From positions 50,267,119 to 50,331,118 of the forward strand of contig CM076192.1 in the NCBI GenBank assembly GCA_038277395.1: a DNA stretch of 64,000 bases. Reading direction: 5' to 3'. How positions within the stretch are numbered: position 1 is the first letter of the stretch; every line of letters begins with the position of its first letter. Shown one piece after another: positions 11,916 through 23,017 of this stretch. The position numbers were made by a program, and so were the translations under genes. The stretch is from Dryocosmus kuriphilus. Lineage: Eukaryota; Arthropoda; Insecta; Hymenoptera; Cynipidae. The notes under the pieces are model-generated. The model was not told the origin of the DNA, did not search any database, and saw nothing but the letters and a program-made list of their open reading frames with translations.

Positions 11916-12751
11916 TTTTTTTTCAAAATTTCTGTTCAAATAAAGTACATATACGTAGTTTATTATCTTCTCATACTTTTCCTAAAGTTTTAGTCCGATA
12001 TTTTATTTTTAAAAAAGTTCTTAGATTCAAAAAGAACTAAAAAATGGATATCGATAATATAGGTATTTTAATGTGTCACATGCCCTTAAAAGGGTCTTTT
12101 TCCTAAATGTTGTTACAATTTTTTATGTTTTGTAAAGTGCGAGATCAGAAGTTAAAAAAAAATATTATAAAAAAAATTATAAAAGGAAATAAAATACCAA
12201 TTTTCAACACCTACAGTTATTAAACAAATTATTTATCGATGAATTTTCACGTAAATGTAAAATAAAGCTGCTGTATAAATTTACATGAACCGCAGCGGAA
12301 GAATTTCGTGTCGCTACTATCCCTTCTAGTCCTGTCCAGAATGCTACACTGGACTATGGCTGGTTCTAGTTTAGGATATATTCGTGTTTTTCTAAGTCAG
12401 ACTCAAAATTATCATTTTCGGATTTGAGACAGGGATGATACTAGGAACTACACTGAATCTATTGACACTATACTCATGTCTCGGAAGCAACGGGAAGTAG
12501 ACATACTTCATGGTCGAAAAAAAAAATACTTGTTTATGACACATGCCAACTTAGATGCATCTTTCAGGGCCGCACCGCACCGGTGCGAACAGGTACATTA
12601 AAGAGGTACCTTACCAAACAGGAAAAAACGATGAGAGAATTATGAAACTTGGTATACAGTAAGATTTATACGTAATAAGAGATTCAGTTAAATTTTGGGG
12701 ACTTGGGGTTGGTTTTGGAACGAGATATTAACAATTTTTTTTTTTTCGCGT
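11916..12751. other. AT-rich DNA without recognisable features
   Basis: No gene, RNA or clear repeat boundary seen. The stretch about 12290-12600 is less AT-rich but has no long frame or recognisable motif. Confidence 0.5.
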
Positions 12752-13365
12752 TTAACACTGTTCCTTGCGGTAAATTTTTCTTGCTAGCACACCTCCACAT
12801 CGAATTTCGAAATTTTGCATAGCACATAATTTTGTTTTTTTTTTGTCTTTTTTACACCCCCACTGTGTAAAATCAAAAAATAATAAAAATTCGATTTCAC
12901 CAGAATTTTGGGCTTTTTGGGGCTCTTGAATCGCGCAAGAACCAATTTCCTCAAAACAACCCTTAAGGTCCAAAATCAACCCCCTTAAAAATTCGCTTTT
13001 GTACCAATTTAATTCCGCCATATTTTTGGGCTACTCGAAAATTCCAACTCTGACTTTTCACCTCCTTCCCTTATCGCCTAAAACCACCCCCTCTCTGCCA
13101 CACATATATGACTTTGCCAAAAAAATCATCTTTTTCAAAATTTTTCAATTTCAAAAGAGTCTCTTATTTTTAGGCTTCTCGAAAATACCAACTCTGTAGT
13201 GGACTGTTTTTTCTCCACCCAATTTGTTATTTAGAATAAATAAATACTAAATTAATTGTTTAGATATAAGCATTTTATTCTCGCAAGTTTTCGTATCGCA
13301 ATATCATTCTAACAATAAATAATAACAATTATATTACGAAATAATTTTCTTCTACAACACACTGG

Positions 13366-13731
13366 AATGGAATGGAAGCTTCTAATGTGTCCCCTGAGGG
13401 TTTACATTGTTTTTTGTATTTCTCCACTATTCCTTTGCACACCCCCCACCACATCCTTTGGTGGTGGGAGGGGGACCTACAGTTTAAGGTGTGTTCCGAA
13501 CCCACCAGAAACAAGGGCTTAAAGTACTTAGAGAACCTTTTTCTCTAGAGGTACCCCGGCGCGGCGCGGCGCCATGATATACCGGAGATGAACAACTCCC
13601 TTGCTAGGCAAGTGTTCACCGCGCGTGCCGCCGAGGTTCTTCCAGAGTGCGAGGCGGGAATCGAACCCGCAAGCCGAAGGAGTGGGTCTAAAGGCCTACA
13701 CGCCTTAGCCCCCACGACCATCGTCCCACTC
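13366..13731 (-). mobile_element. SINE with tRNA-like head
   Basis: The 366-bp insert is flanked by a perfect 15-bp direct repeat TCTACAACACACTGG (13351-13365 and 13732-13746), typical of LINE-mediated insertion. On the minus strand it starts with a tRNA-like sequence: A-box-like TGGTCGTGGGGGCTAAGG and a perfect pol III B box GGTTCGATTCC (complement of 13657-13667). The spacing and the CTCCTTCGG-type extra arm suggest a class II (Leu- or Ser-like) tRNA ancestor. The body is GC-rich and the tail ends in short CCATTCCATT repeats next to the target duplication. It would be transcribed by RNA polymerase III from the internal boxes. Confidence 0.8.
13657..13667 (-). promoter_or_regulatory. RNA polymerase III B box of the SINE
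   Basis: The complement reads GGTTCGATTCC, an exact match to the B-box consensus GGTTCGANNCC. The flanking GCGGG/CCCGC pairs as a T-arm stem. Confidence 0.75.
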
Positions 13732-14568
13732 TCTACAACACACTGGTATACTGGATTATTTTAATTGTTTACAACATTTATTTAAACTTTCAAATGAAAT
13801 TTGTTTGTTGCTTATATCTATCTTCATTATTTCTAATCTATAAAGTTTTTAATTAAGAAACTTGTTTAAACATAAAAATTCATATCAATGAAATCGCCAA
13901 TTTTTCAGATGCATGTGTTTATATTTTGTTGAACACAAAAACAAATTAGAAAATCGGTTCTCTTGGGCTTCTTAAAAATTGTATGCTGAGCATTTTGGAA
14001 ATAAAATATCTCTAAATCTATGCAGAAAGTTAAGGATTGGAGCCGATAAATTAAAGTTGGTATTTTCGAGGATCCCAAAAATAAGAAACTTTATTGACAT
14101 TGCAAAATTCTGTAAAAGATTATTATTTGGCAGTCATATCTTCGTGCTACAGATGGGGTGGTTTTTTTTTGCATTAAGGGTTGGAGCCCAAAAATCAGAT
14201 TTGGTATTTTTAAGGAGCTCAAGAATAAAAGACTCTGCTGACATTGAAAATTTCTGAAAAAGATTATTTTTTGACAGTCATATCTTCGTGGTAGAGGTGG
14301 GATAGTTTTTAGCGTTAAGGATTGGAGCCCAAAAATCAGAGTTGGTATTTTTGAGGAGCCCAAAAAAAGCCCAAAAATATGGCCAAATTAAATTGGTGAA
14401 AAATCGATGTTTTGAAGGGGGTTGATTTTGGACCTTAAGGGTTGTTTTTAGGAAGATGGTTCTTGCGGAATTCAAGAGCCCAAAAAAGCCGAAAATTCTG
14501 TTGGGTCCAATTTTTATTATTTTGTGATTTTACACACTGGAGGTGTTAGCTTGTAAGCTAGCACCTCC

Positions 14569-14834
14569 ATCAGAAAATTGTTTTTTGAAAAAAGTAAAGG
14601 AGTCCAAAAATGTTTAATGGTGCCCAAAAAAAGCCCAAAACTCTGTGCTATGCAGAATGTCGAAATTCGACTGTGTGGAGTGTGTGGTGTACTCCATACC
14701 TGTGGCTAGAGCAAGTGTAGAACCCCATACCTGTAATTTCGGAGAGAATTTATTATATATTTTGTGTAATTTTTTTACCTTCTGGTCATAAATTATATTC
14801 ATACTCAACAACTTTCTCTTTTCTTTTTCGGATG
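14569..14834. other. Short unassigned stretch between foldback and pogo-like element
   Basis: Nothing recognisable; it contains a local direct repeat around 'ccatacctgt' (about 14694 and 14727). Confidence 0.4.
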
Positions 14835-14836
14835 TA

Positions 14837-16171
14837 GGGGAGAACGGGGTAATATCGCGCACCTCATTTTTGAAGTTATGGTGAAGTATGGCACTTTTAT
14901 TTATTTTTTTAAAATAAAGATTATGACATATTCACACAAATTAGGTGTATTTTGAGTTTTTTAAAAATTATTTGTAGTCGCCAGAATCGCTAAAAAAAAA
15001 TAGGTTGTTTTGTTAGCGCATTTGTCCTTTAGAAAAACGCTGTCGAGCCTCTTATTTTCTTTCAAGTGAAGTTTTTGTGTATTAAGGTAGAGTTGTTAGT
15101 TCCTTATGTATGTCCTACATGCATGTAGTTGTCGTGAAAAATCTGCCTTTGTTTTCATGTAAACAGCAATAATTTATTATTGTGTCATTTTGGGGAATAC
15201 CGCGCAGTTCACTCCGGGAAATGACGCGCAGTCCTATAGGCCCTTGACCCGAAATAATTTTGGAGATCATCTTCCTCAAAGCCACGAAGAAGCTTCTACA
15301 AGTAACAAAGAGAAACATCATCGATGCGGACGAGCCGTCTTCTTCAACCGGGCCAAAAGCTTCTACGACAGCCAGCATATCGAGAAAAGCTTCGATTCTA
15401 CAAGAAATTTCACAAGTGCCAAATTTTTCCACTTCGTCGAAGGAACCTCAGAAATTTTCACGCACAAAAAAGCATTCCGAAATTTTGACAAGCAGCCCAA
15501 GAAACAAGAACTGCAGAAACTGGCTAAAAAAAGAAAGCAAGAGGACAAATGTAGAGAAAAAAATGCTATTGAGCAAACAGAGCCAGCCGTAAAACGAGGC
15601 AGAGGCAGGCCAAAAAAGTTAAAATATTGAGTTCCACTATTTTTGTTTATTCTATGGTTGCACTATTCTAAATGTTTAACGTTTGTTTATTCTAATTTAA
15701 TTCTAATGTTCTAAAAATTCTAAATTATAAAAGTTTAAAATTTGTTTACGTTGTTGCAACGCTTCCGAAACAATTAAAACGAAATTGCTCTTACAATTTT
15801 TGCTTGTAAAATAGTGCGAAATAAAAGATTTAATAGTTCTTTGTGGTTAAAATTAATTTTTATGCGGAAATTAAGTTCCCAAAACTGTTATTCATACTGT
15901 TACTACATATTATTTTGCATAATCTTTGATGAGCGATATTCCCCATTGTGCGCGCGCTATTACTCGTCGGAGCGCGGTATTACCCCACTTGACACTGACA
16001 ATTTACAGTGTCAGCACGATTGCCTAATTCAACGATAATCAAATATAATCAAAAGCAGTCATAGAGATTTGTCTCCAGTTTCTAAAACTGTATTTTATTC
16101 AATAAAAATCATAATAGGACATTAATGGCAAGTACAAAAGCATAGGTGCGCGTTATTCGACCATTCTCCCC
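14837..16171 (+). mobile_element. pogo-like (Tc1/mariner group) transposon remnant
   Basis: Inverted ends GGGGAGAACGGGGTAATA (left) and the complement of the right end GGGGAGAATGGTCGAATAAC share GGGGAGAA and then CGCGCACCT further in. TA flanks both ends (14835-14836 and 16172-16173), the target duplication of Tc1/mariner/pogo elements. The element is 1335 bp and keeps only the C-terminal tail of a transposase, so it is internally deleted. A second CGCGCGCTATTACTCG-like motif near 15950 repeats the subterminal theme. Confidence 0.75.
15190..15630 (+). pseudogene. C-terminal tail of a pogo/Tigger-type transposase, frameshifted
   Basis: Two overlapping frames hold the conserved pieces. One (about 15260-15500) gives DADEPSSSTGPK, SRKASILQEIS and RTKKHSEILTSSP, a Ser/Thr-rich linker with the 'EILTSSP' signature common before the end of pogo-type transposases. 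The other (about 15490-15630) gives KKQELQKLAKKRKQ and then KRGRGRPKK, an AT-hook-like DNA-binding motif, and a stop. The switch of frame near 15490-15505 marks a one-base indel. The helix-turn-helix DNA-binding region and DDE catalytic core are missing, so this is a deleted copy. Its place inside TA-bounded inverted repeats supports the call. Confidence 0.65.
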
Positions 16172-16173
16172 TA

Positions 16174-17528
16174 AATGAGTGATTACATCCATTTGTACAA
16201 AATATTTCATTGCGGATCGATTAATTCTTCACCGAAGGATGTTTCTCGATAAAATCTCGATAAAAAAATTGTCGGAATTAAATTGTTACAGGGCGTTGTA
16301 AATTATTTAATAACGAAACCGAATTTCTGCGATTTAATATCTGATTTCATGAAGCTTACAAAAATCCTTTTAAAAGTGACACCAGCATATATTTGTACAT
16401 CCGAACGATCTTTCTTCGCACTGCGAAGATAAAGAAGTTCAGTAGCGTTCATCAATGAAAGCAAAACAATTAAATCACGTTGCTATTATTAAACTTGCAT
16501 TGTGAATTAGCTCAGAATTTATTGCAAAAAAAAAAAAACATTTAACATTACCCAGATTATAAAAAAGATCATTGTACAGGATCTTTTCATTAGGTGCACA
16601 TTACGGTGGAAAACTAATTTTTTTATTTTTTAACTCCTCATTGCATGCTCTTTGATGAAAAAAAAGCGTTCCCAATTTTGTAAATCTGTAAAAAAATTTT
16701 AGAACAAGCTCCCGGTCCTAAAGCTTTAAAAAATAAATAAATGGTTTAATTTCGAAATAATCGTAAATGCTTCATAGAGGCGATCTAAAATAATTTTATG
16801 AACAATATGAAGGCTAAAAATTCAATTTCGTAAAATAATGCACCAAAAAATAACTAAGTCACCTTTTAAGATTTTACAATACAACTGTTAAGTATATTTT
16901 CCATAATTGTATAATACATTTTTTTTAATTTGCCCTTCAAATTTTAATTTTACTTTCTTAAAATTTAGAGAAGATGCTTCAAAATGCCTTTCATTTTTTT
17001 TCATACAATTATTTTACATCTCTATGAAACATTTACAACTCTTTTAGAAATTAAAAGAATTATTAATTTTTTTAATGTTTTGGAGCCAAGAGCTACTTCT
17101 AAATTTTTTTGTTTAAATCTAAAAAAATGAAACTTTTTTTACCAAATAACACAAAATAAGGTGGTGAGAATTTAAAAAATAAAAAATTCATTTATTTTTA
17201 CCAATTTACGCCACACTTGTGAAAAATTGGTTCCGTCAGCCCCGGCCTCTTTCTCGAAAAGCGGTTTTTCGAAGTTCCAATTTCAAAGTGCCCTGGCGAC
17301 TCGTTTTTAAACCTAGAGGGGTTCGCCTTGCGCTCAACATGTCGGAAATTTATCCGGCTGTATGCCCCTATATATAACTGCATATACCGACCATAAGGGT
17401 TTTTATCATATGGACGTACATATTTATTTACTTAAAGTTCTCTATTTTTCACGATCGATTAATAAAATGAGAAGCGCTATGTAACCTAGGTGCGAATTTC
17501 GAGCGTCAGACAGAGTTCAACGGTCCGA
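16174..17528. other. AT-rich DNA without recognisable features
   Basis: Homopolymer-rich AT sequence. A slightly GC-richer piece at about 17200-17380 has a 61-codon frame without a known domain. Nothing else is supported. Confidence 0.5.
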
Positions 17529-17740
17529 ATTTCAGATGTGTATCAAGTTAGTGAAACAAGTTTGTCAAATCAGACGCGGCATAGCTGGATAATTGGTCGT
17601 TTTTTAGTCGCTAATTAGTTGTGAAAAAACCAATTTTGTCGTAAAAATTTTACAAAAAAAATTACGAGGTGCTTCGCTAAGTTGATGTCAAGTTGGCGAA
17701 ACATCCACCCCAATAATTGTAATTTGCAAGAACAGATACT
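17529..17740 (+). repeat. Diverged left end of the 18.2-kb TIR/satellite family
   Basis: GTGTATCAAGTTAGTGAAAC, then CAAATCAGACGCGGCAT, GTCGCTAATTAGTTGTG and TTCGCTAAGTTGATGTCAAG follow the same order as the left terminal repeat at 18179-18345 but with more changes. It continues with ATTTGCAAGAACAGATAC and GTTAAGGACTA, matching one satellite unit. It is an older, single-unit relative of the neighbouring element. Confidence 0.7.
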
Positions 17741-18167
17741 TTTGTTAAGGACTACAAATTTTCCACTTGTTCGTCGTAAACGAATGGTCCAAGCGATTTT
17801 AGCACGTGGCAAAAACAATCGTCTACTTGAATTAATTTACAGATACATAAAATATATAAGCATATAGCTAAATATAAATCAACAATTGCATTCAAAGAAC
17901 AATCTTTTACGCGGAAAAATGAAAGAGCTGCTGCAGGTAATTCAATTTACCTAAAAAATGTAACTGCGTGTGGTAAAATGTTAGATGCGACAAAAGTTTA
18001 TAGTTCGTGAATAACTGTTTTTTTTTTTCGGATTCAACGTGTCTCGAAACGTCGAGATTTCATGAAATCCGCGAAAGTCAGTTTTCACATAAAAGTAATA
18101 CTTTCTCATTGAGATGAGAATGTAAAAAGGAACATGAAAAAATTAATATAGACAGATGTTTGCGAGC
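17741..18167. repeat. Short stretch with a GATGAGAATGT-family fragment (about 18015-18135)
   Basis: The piece TTTTTTCGGATTCAACGTG ... GAGATTTCATGAAATCCGCG ... TGAGATGAGAATGTAAAAAG matches the end of repeat copy C at 59565-59668. The rest is AT-rich with no feature. Confidence 0.65.
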
Positions 18168-18176
18168 GTCTTATTA

Positions 18177-21100
18177 ACGTGTATCAAGTTAGCGAAACAA
18201 CTTTGGCAAATCAGACGCAGCATGGTTGGATAATTTGCCGTTAATTTGTCGCTAATTAGTTGTGCCAGCAAAAAATTTGTCGTAAACATTTTTAAAAAAT
18301 TACGGGGTGTTTCGCTAAGTTGACGTCAAGTTAGCGAAACATCCACTGTAATTTGCAAGATAGGATATGTTTGTTAAGGACTAAAAATTTGCCGCTTATT
18401 AGTCGCTAATTAGTTGTGCAAAAAAAAAAATTTGTCGTAAACATTTTTTAAAAATTACGAGGTGTTTCGCTAAGTTGACGTCAAGTTGGCGAAACATCCA
18501 CTGTAATTGGCAAGATAGGATATGTTTGTTAAGGACTAAAAATTTGCCGCTTATTAGTCGCTAATTAGTTGTGCGAAAAAAATATTTGTCGTAAAAATTT
18601 TTTAAAAATTACGACGTGTTTCGCTAAGTTGACGTCAAGTTGGTGAAACATCCACTGTAATTTGCAAGATAGGATATGTTTGTTAAGGACTAAAAATTTG
18701 CCGCTTATTAGTCGCTAATTAGTTGTGCAAAAGAAAAATTTGTCGTAAACATTTTTAAAAAAAAGTTGACGTTACGGGGTGTTTCGCTAAGTTGACGTCA
18801 AGTTGGCGAAACATCCACTGTAATTTGCAAGATAGGATATGTTTGTTAAGGACTAAAAATTTGCCGCTTATTAGTCGCTAATTAGTTGTGCGAAAAAAAA
18901 ATTTGTCGTAAACATTTTTAAAAAATACGGGGTGTTTCGCTAAGTTGACGTCAAGTTGCGAAACATCCACTGTAATTTGCAAGATAGGATTTTAAAAATT
19001 ACGAGGTGTTTCGCTAAGTTGACGTCAAGTTGGCGAAACATCCACTGTAATTTGTAGGATATGTTTGTTAAGGACTAAAAATTTGCCGCTTATTAGTCGC
19101 TAATTAGTTGTGCGTGTTTTGTCGTAAACATTTTTTAAAAATTACGTTTTCGCTAAGTTGACGTCAAGTTGGCGAAACATCCACTGTAATTTGCAAGATA
19201 GGATATGTTTGTTAAGGACTAAAAATTTGCCGCTTATTAGTCGCTAATTAGTTGTGCAAAAAAAAAAATTTTGTCGTAAACATTTTTTAAAAATTACGAG
19301 GTGTTTCGCTAAGTTGACGTCAAGTTGGCGAAACATCCACTGTAATTTGCAAGATAGGATATGTTTGTTAAGGACTAAAAATTTGCCGCCTATTAGTCGC
19401 TAATTAGTTGTGCGAAAAAAAAATTTGTCGTAAACATTTTTTAAAAATTACGAGGTGTTTCGCTAAGTTGACGTCAAGTTGGCGAAACATCCACTGTAAT
19501 TTGCAAGATAGGATATGTTTGTTAAGGACTAAAAATTTGCCGCTTATTAGTCGCTAATTAGTTGTGCGAAAAAAAAATTTGTCGTAAAATTTTTTTAAAA
19601 AATTACGACGTGTTTCGCTAAGTTGACGTCAAGTTGGTGAAACATCCACTGTAATTTGCAAGATAGGATATGTTTGTTAAGGACTAAAAATTTGCCGCTT
19701 ATTAGTCGCTAATTAGTTGTGCAAAAGAAAAATTTGTCGTAAACATTTTTTAAAAATTTACGGGGTGTTTCGCTAAGTTGACGTCAAGTTAGCGAAACAT
19801 CCACTGTAATTTGCAAGATAGGATATGTTTGTTAAGGACTAAAAATTTGCCGCTTATTAGTCGCTAATTAGTTGTGCAAAAAAAAAATTTGTCGTAAACA
19901 TTTTTTAAAAATTACGAGGTGTTTCGCTAAGTTGACGTCAAGTTGGCGAAACATCCACTGTAATTGGCAAGATAGGATATGTTTGTTAAGGACTAAAAAT
20001 TTGCCGCTTATTAGTCGCTAATTAGTTGTGCAAAAGAAAAATTTGTCGTAAACATTTTTAAAAAATTACGGGGTGTTTCGCTAAGTTGACGTCAAGTTAG
20101 CGAAACATCCACTGTAATTTGCAAGATAGGATATGTTTGTTAAGGACTAAAAATTTGCCGCTTATTAGTCGCTAATTAGTTGTGCAAAAAAAAAAAATTT
20201 GTCGTAAACATTTTTTAAAAATTACGAGGTGTTTCGCTAAGTTGACGTCAAGTTGGCGAAACATCCACTGTAATTTGCAAGATAGGATATGTTTGTTAAG
20301 GACTAAAAATTTGCCGCCTATTAGTCGCTAATTAGTTGTGCGAAAAAAAATATTTGTCGTAAAAATTTTTTAAAAATTACGACGTGTTGCTAAGTCGCAT
20401 CCACTGTAATTTGCAAGATAGGATATGTTTGTTAGTTTTTTAAAACGTAAGTTGACGTCAAGTTGCAAAACATCCACTTGTGTGAAACATCCACTGTAAT
20501 TTTGCAAGATAGGATATGTTTGTTAAGGACTAAAAATTTGCCGCTTATTAGTCGCTAATTAGTTGTGCAAAAAAAAAATTTGTCGTAAACATTTTTTAAA
20601 AATTACGAGGTGTTTCGCTAAGTTGCTAAGTTGACGTCAAGTTGGCGAAACATCCACTGTAATTTGCAAGATAGGATATGTTTGTTAAGGACTAAAAATT
20701 TGCCGCTTATTAGTCGCTAATTAGTTGTGCGAAAAAAAATATTTGTCGTAAACATTTTTTAAAAATTACGAGGTGTTTCGCTAAGTTGACGTCAAGTTGG
20801 CGAAACATCCACTGTAATTTGCAAGATAGGATATGTTTGTTAAGGACTAAAAATTTGCCGCTTATTAGTCGCTAATTAGTTGTGCGAAAAAAATATTTGT
20901 CGTAAAATTTTTTAGTAAAAATTACGACGTGTTTTCGCTAAGTTGACGTCAAGTTGGTGAAACATCCACTGTAATTTGCAAGATAGGATATGTTTGTTAA
21001 GGACTAAAAATTTGCCGCTTATTAGTCGCTAATTAGTTGTGCAAAAAAAAAATTTGTCGTAAACATTTTTAAAAAATTACGGGGTGTTTCGCTAAGTTGA

Positions 21101-23008
21101 CGTCAAGTTAGCGAAACATCCACTGTAATTTGCAAGATAGGATATGTTTGTTAAGGACTAAAAATTTGCCGCTTATTAGTCGCTAATTAGTTGTGCAAAA
21201 AAAAAATTTGTCGTAAACATTTTTTAAAAAATTACGAGGTGTTTCGCTAAGTTGACGTCAAGTTGGCGAAACATCCACTGTAATTGGCAAGGTAGGATAT
21301 GTTTGTTAAGGACTAAAAATTTGCCGCTTTTTTATTAGTCGCTAATTAGTTGTGCAAAAGAAAAATTTTTGTCGTAAACATTTTTAAAAAAAAAAAATTA
21401 CGGGGTGTTTCGCTAAGTTGACGTCAAGTTAGCGAAACATCCACTGTAATTTGCAAGATAGGATATGTTTGTTAAGGACTAAAAATTTGCCGCTTATTAG
21501 TCGCTAATTAGTTGTGCAAAAAAAAAATTTGTCGTAAACATTTTTTAAAAATTACGAGGTGTTTCGCTAAGTTGACGTCAAGTTGGCGAAACATCCACTG
21601 TAATTGGCAAGGTAGGATATGTTTGTTAAGGACTAAAAATTTGCCGCTTATTAGTCTTATTAGTCGCTAATTAGTTGTGCAAAAGAAAAATTTGTCGTAA
21701 ACATTTTTAAAAAATTACGGGGTGTTTCGCTAAGTTGACGTCAAGTTAGCGAAACATCCACTGTAATTTGCAAGATAGGATATGTTTGTTAAGGACTAAA
21801 AATTTGCCGCTTATTAGTCGCTAATTAGTTGTGCAAAAAAAAAATTTGTCGTAAACATTTTTTAAAAATTACGAGGTGTTTCGCTAAGTTGACGTCAAGT
21901 TGGCGAAACATCCACTGTAATTGGCAAGATAGGATATGTTTGTTAAGGACTAAAAATTTGCCGCTTATTAGTCGCTAATTAGTTGTGCAAAAGAAAAATT
22001 TGTCGTAAACATTTTTAAAAAATTACGGGGTGTTTCGCTAAGTTGACGTCAAGTTAGCGAAACATCCACTGTAATTTGCAAGATAGGATATGTTTGTTAA
22101 GGACTAAAAATTTGCCGCTTATTAGTCGCTAATTAGTTGTGCAAAAAAAAAATTTGTCGTAAACATTTTTTAAAAATTACGAGGTGTTTCGCTAAGTTGA
22201 CCTCAAGTTGGCGAAACATCCACTGTAATTTGCAAGATAGGATATGTTTGTTAAGGACTAAAAATTTGCCGCTTATTAGTCGCTAATTAGTTGTGCAAAA
22301 GAAAAATTTGTCGTAAACATTTTTAAAAAAAAATTACGGGGTGTTTCGCTAAGTTGACGTCAAGTTGGCGAAACATCCACTGTAATTGGCAAGATAGGAT
22401 ATGTTTGTTAAGGACTAAAAATTTGCCGCTTATTAGTCGCTAATTAGTTGTGCGAAAAAAATATTTGTCGTAAACATTTTTTAAAAATTACGAGGTGTTT
22501 CGCTAAGTTGACGTCAAGTTGGCGAAACATCCACTGTAATTTGCAAGATAGGATATGTTTGTTAAGGACTAAAAATTTGCCGCTTATTAGTCGCTAATTA
22601 GTTGTGCAAAAATTTGAAAAAAGGACTAAAAATTTGTCGTAAACAAAAAATATTTGTCGTAAAAAATTTTTAAAAAAAAAATTACGGGGTGTTTCGCTAA
22701 GTTGACGTCAAGTTAGCGAAACATCCACTGTAATTTGCAAGATAGGATATGTTTGTTAAGGACTAAAAATTTGCCGCTTATTAGTCGCTAATTAGTTGTG
22801 CAAAAAAAAAATTGGTCGTAAACATTTTTTAAAAATTACGAGGTGTTTCGCTAACTTGACGTCAACTTAGCGAAACACCCCGTAATTTTTTAAAAATGTT
22901 TACGACAAATTTTTTGTTGGCACAACTAATTAGCGACAAATTAACGGCAAATTATCCAACCATGCTGCGTCTGATTTGCCAAAGTTGTTTCGCTAACTTG
23001 ATACACGT
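18177..23008. mobile_element. Mutator-like TIR element whose interior is a satellite array
   Basis: A perfect 9-bp direct repeat GTCTTATTA flanks the element (18168-18176 and 23009-23017). The ends are inverted repeats of about 150 bp: left ACGTGTATCAAGTTAGCGAA, then CAACTTTGGCAAATCAGACG, GCAGCATGGTTGGATAATTT; right the mirror image ending AACTTGATACACGT. A 9-bp duplication with long inverted repeats is characteristic of Mutator-like elements, which is the basis for the call. No transposase is present, so the element is non-autonomous. The ~4.5 kb between the ends is a tandem array of ~155-bp units whose sequence also occurs in the inner part of the inverted repeat, so the satellite grew from the element's own subterminal DNA. 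Confidence 0.8.
18306..22865 (+). repeat. ~155-bp satellite array, about 28 units
   Basis: Each unit runs: GTGTTTCGCTAAGTTGACGT, CAAGTTGGCGAAACATCCAC, TGTAATTTGCAAGATAGGAT, ATGTTTGTTAAGGACTAAAA, ATTTGCCGCTTATTAGTCGC, TAATTAGTTGTGC, an A-run, TTTGTCGTAAACATTTTT and AAAATTACGAGG. Unit starts at about 18306, 18461, 18615 and 18778 give the period. From about 19740 to 22370 units often alternate between two versions (ACGGGG/AGTTAGCG/TTTGCAAG and ACGAGG/AGTTGGCG/TTGGCAAG with AAAAGAAAAA), a dimeric higher-order pattern of about 310 bp. Rearranged or truncated units occur near 18960-19150, 20380-20480, 20620 and 22610-22680. No coding capacity. Confidence 0.9.
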
Positions 23009-23017
23009 GTCTTATTA

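Larger units (their letters stand above)
12752..14568. repeat. Foldback (inverted-repeat) element with internal tandem duplication
   Basis: The left arm (about 12760-13200) reappears inverted in 14030-14568. Shared landmarks are ACACTGTGTAAAATCA, GGTCCAAAATCAACCCCCTT and CGAAAATACCAACTCTG. The right arm carries three tandem copies of a ~146-bp unit (GTTAAGGATTGGAGCC and its variants near 14030, 14175 and 14317); the left arm has about two. A small near-perfect palindrome (ggaggtgttagctt / aagctagcacctcc) lies at about 14539-14568. A SINE interrupts the middle. No coding sequence is supported; frames of 60-90 codons are shadows of the arms. Confidence 0.7.

Noticed and set aside
14091..14363. 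90-residue gene on the minus strand
   Set aside because: Translation of the tandem unit in the foldback arm; repeated peptide blocks reflect DNA duplication.
18306..22865. CRISPR-like array
   Set aside because: The whole ~155-bp unit repeats with no unique spacers, and the context is eukaryotic transposon DNA.
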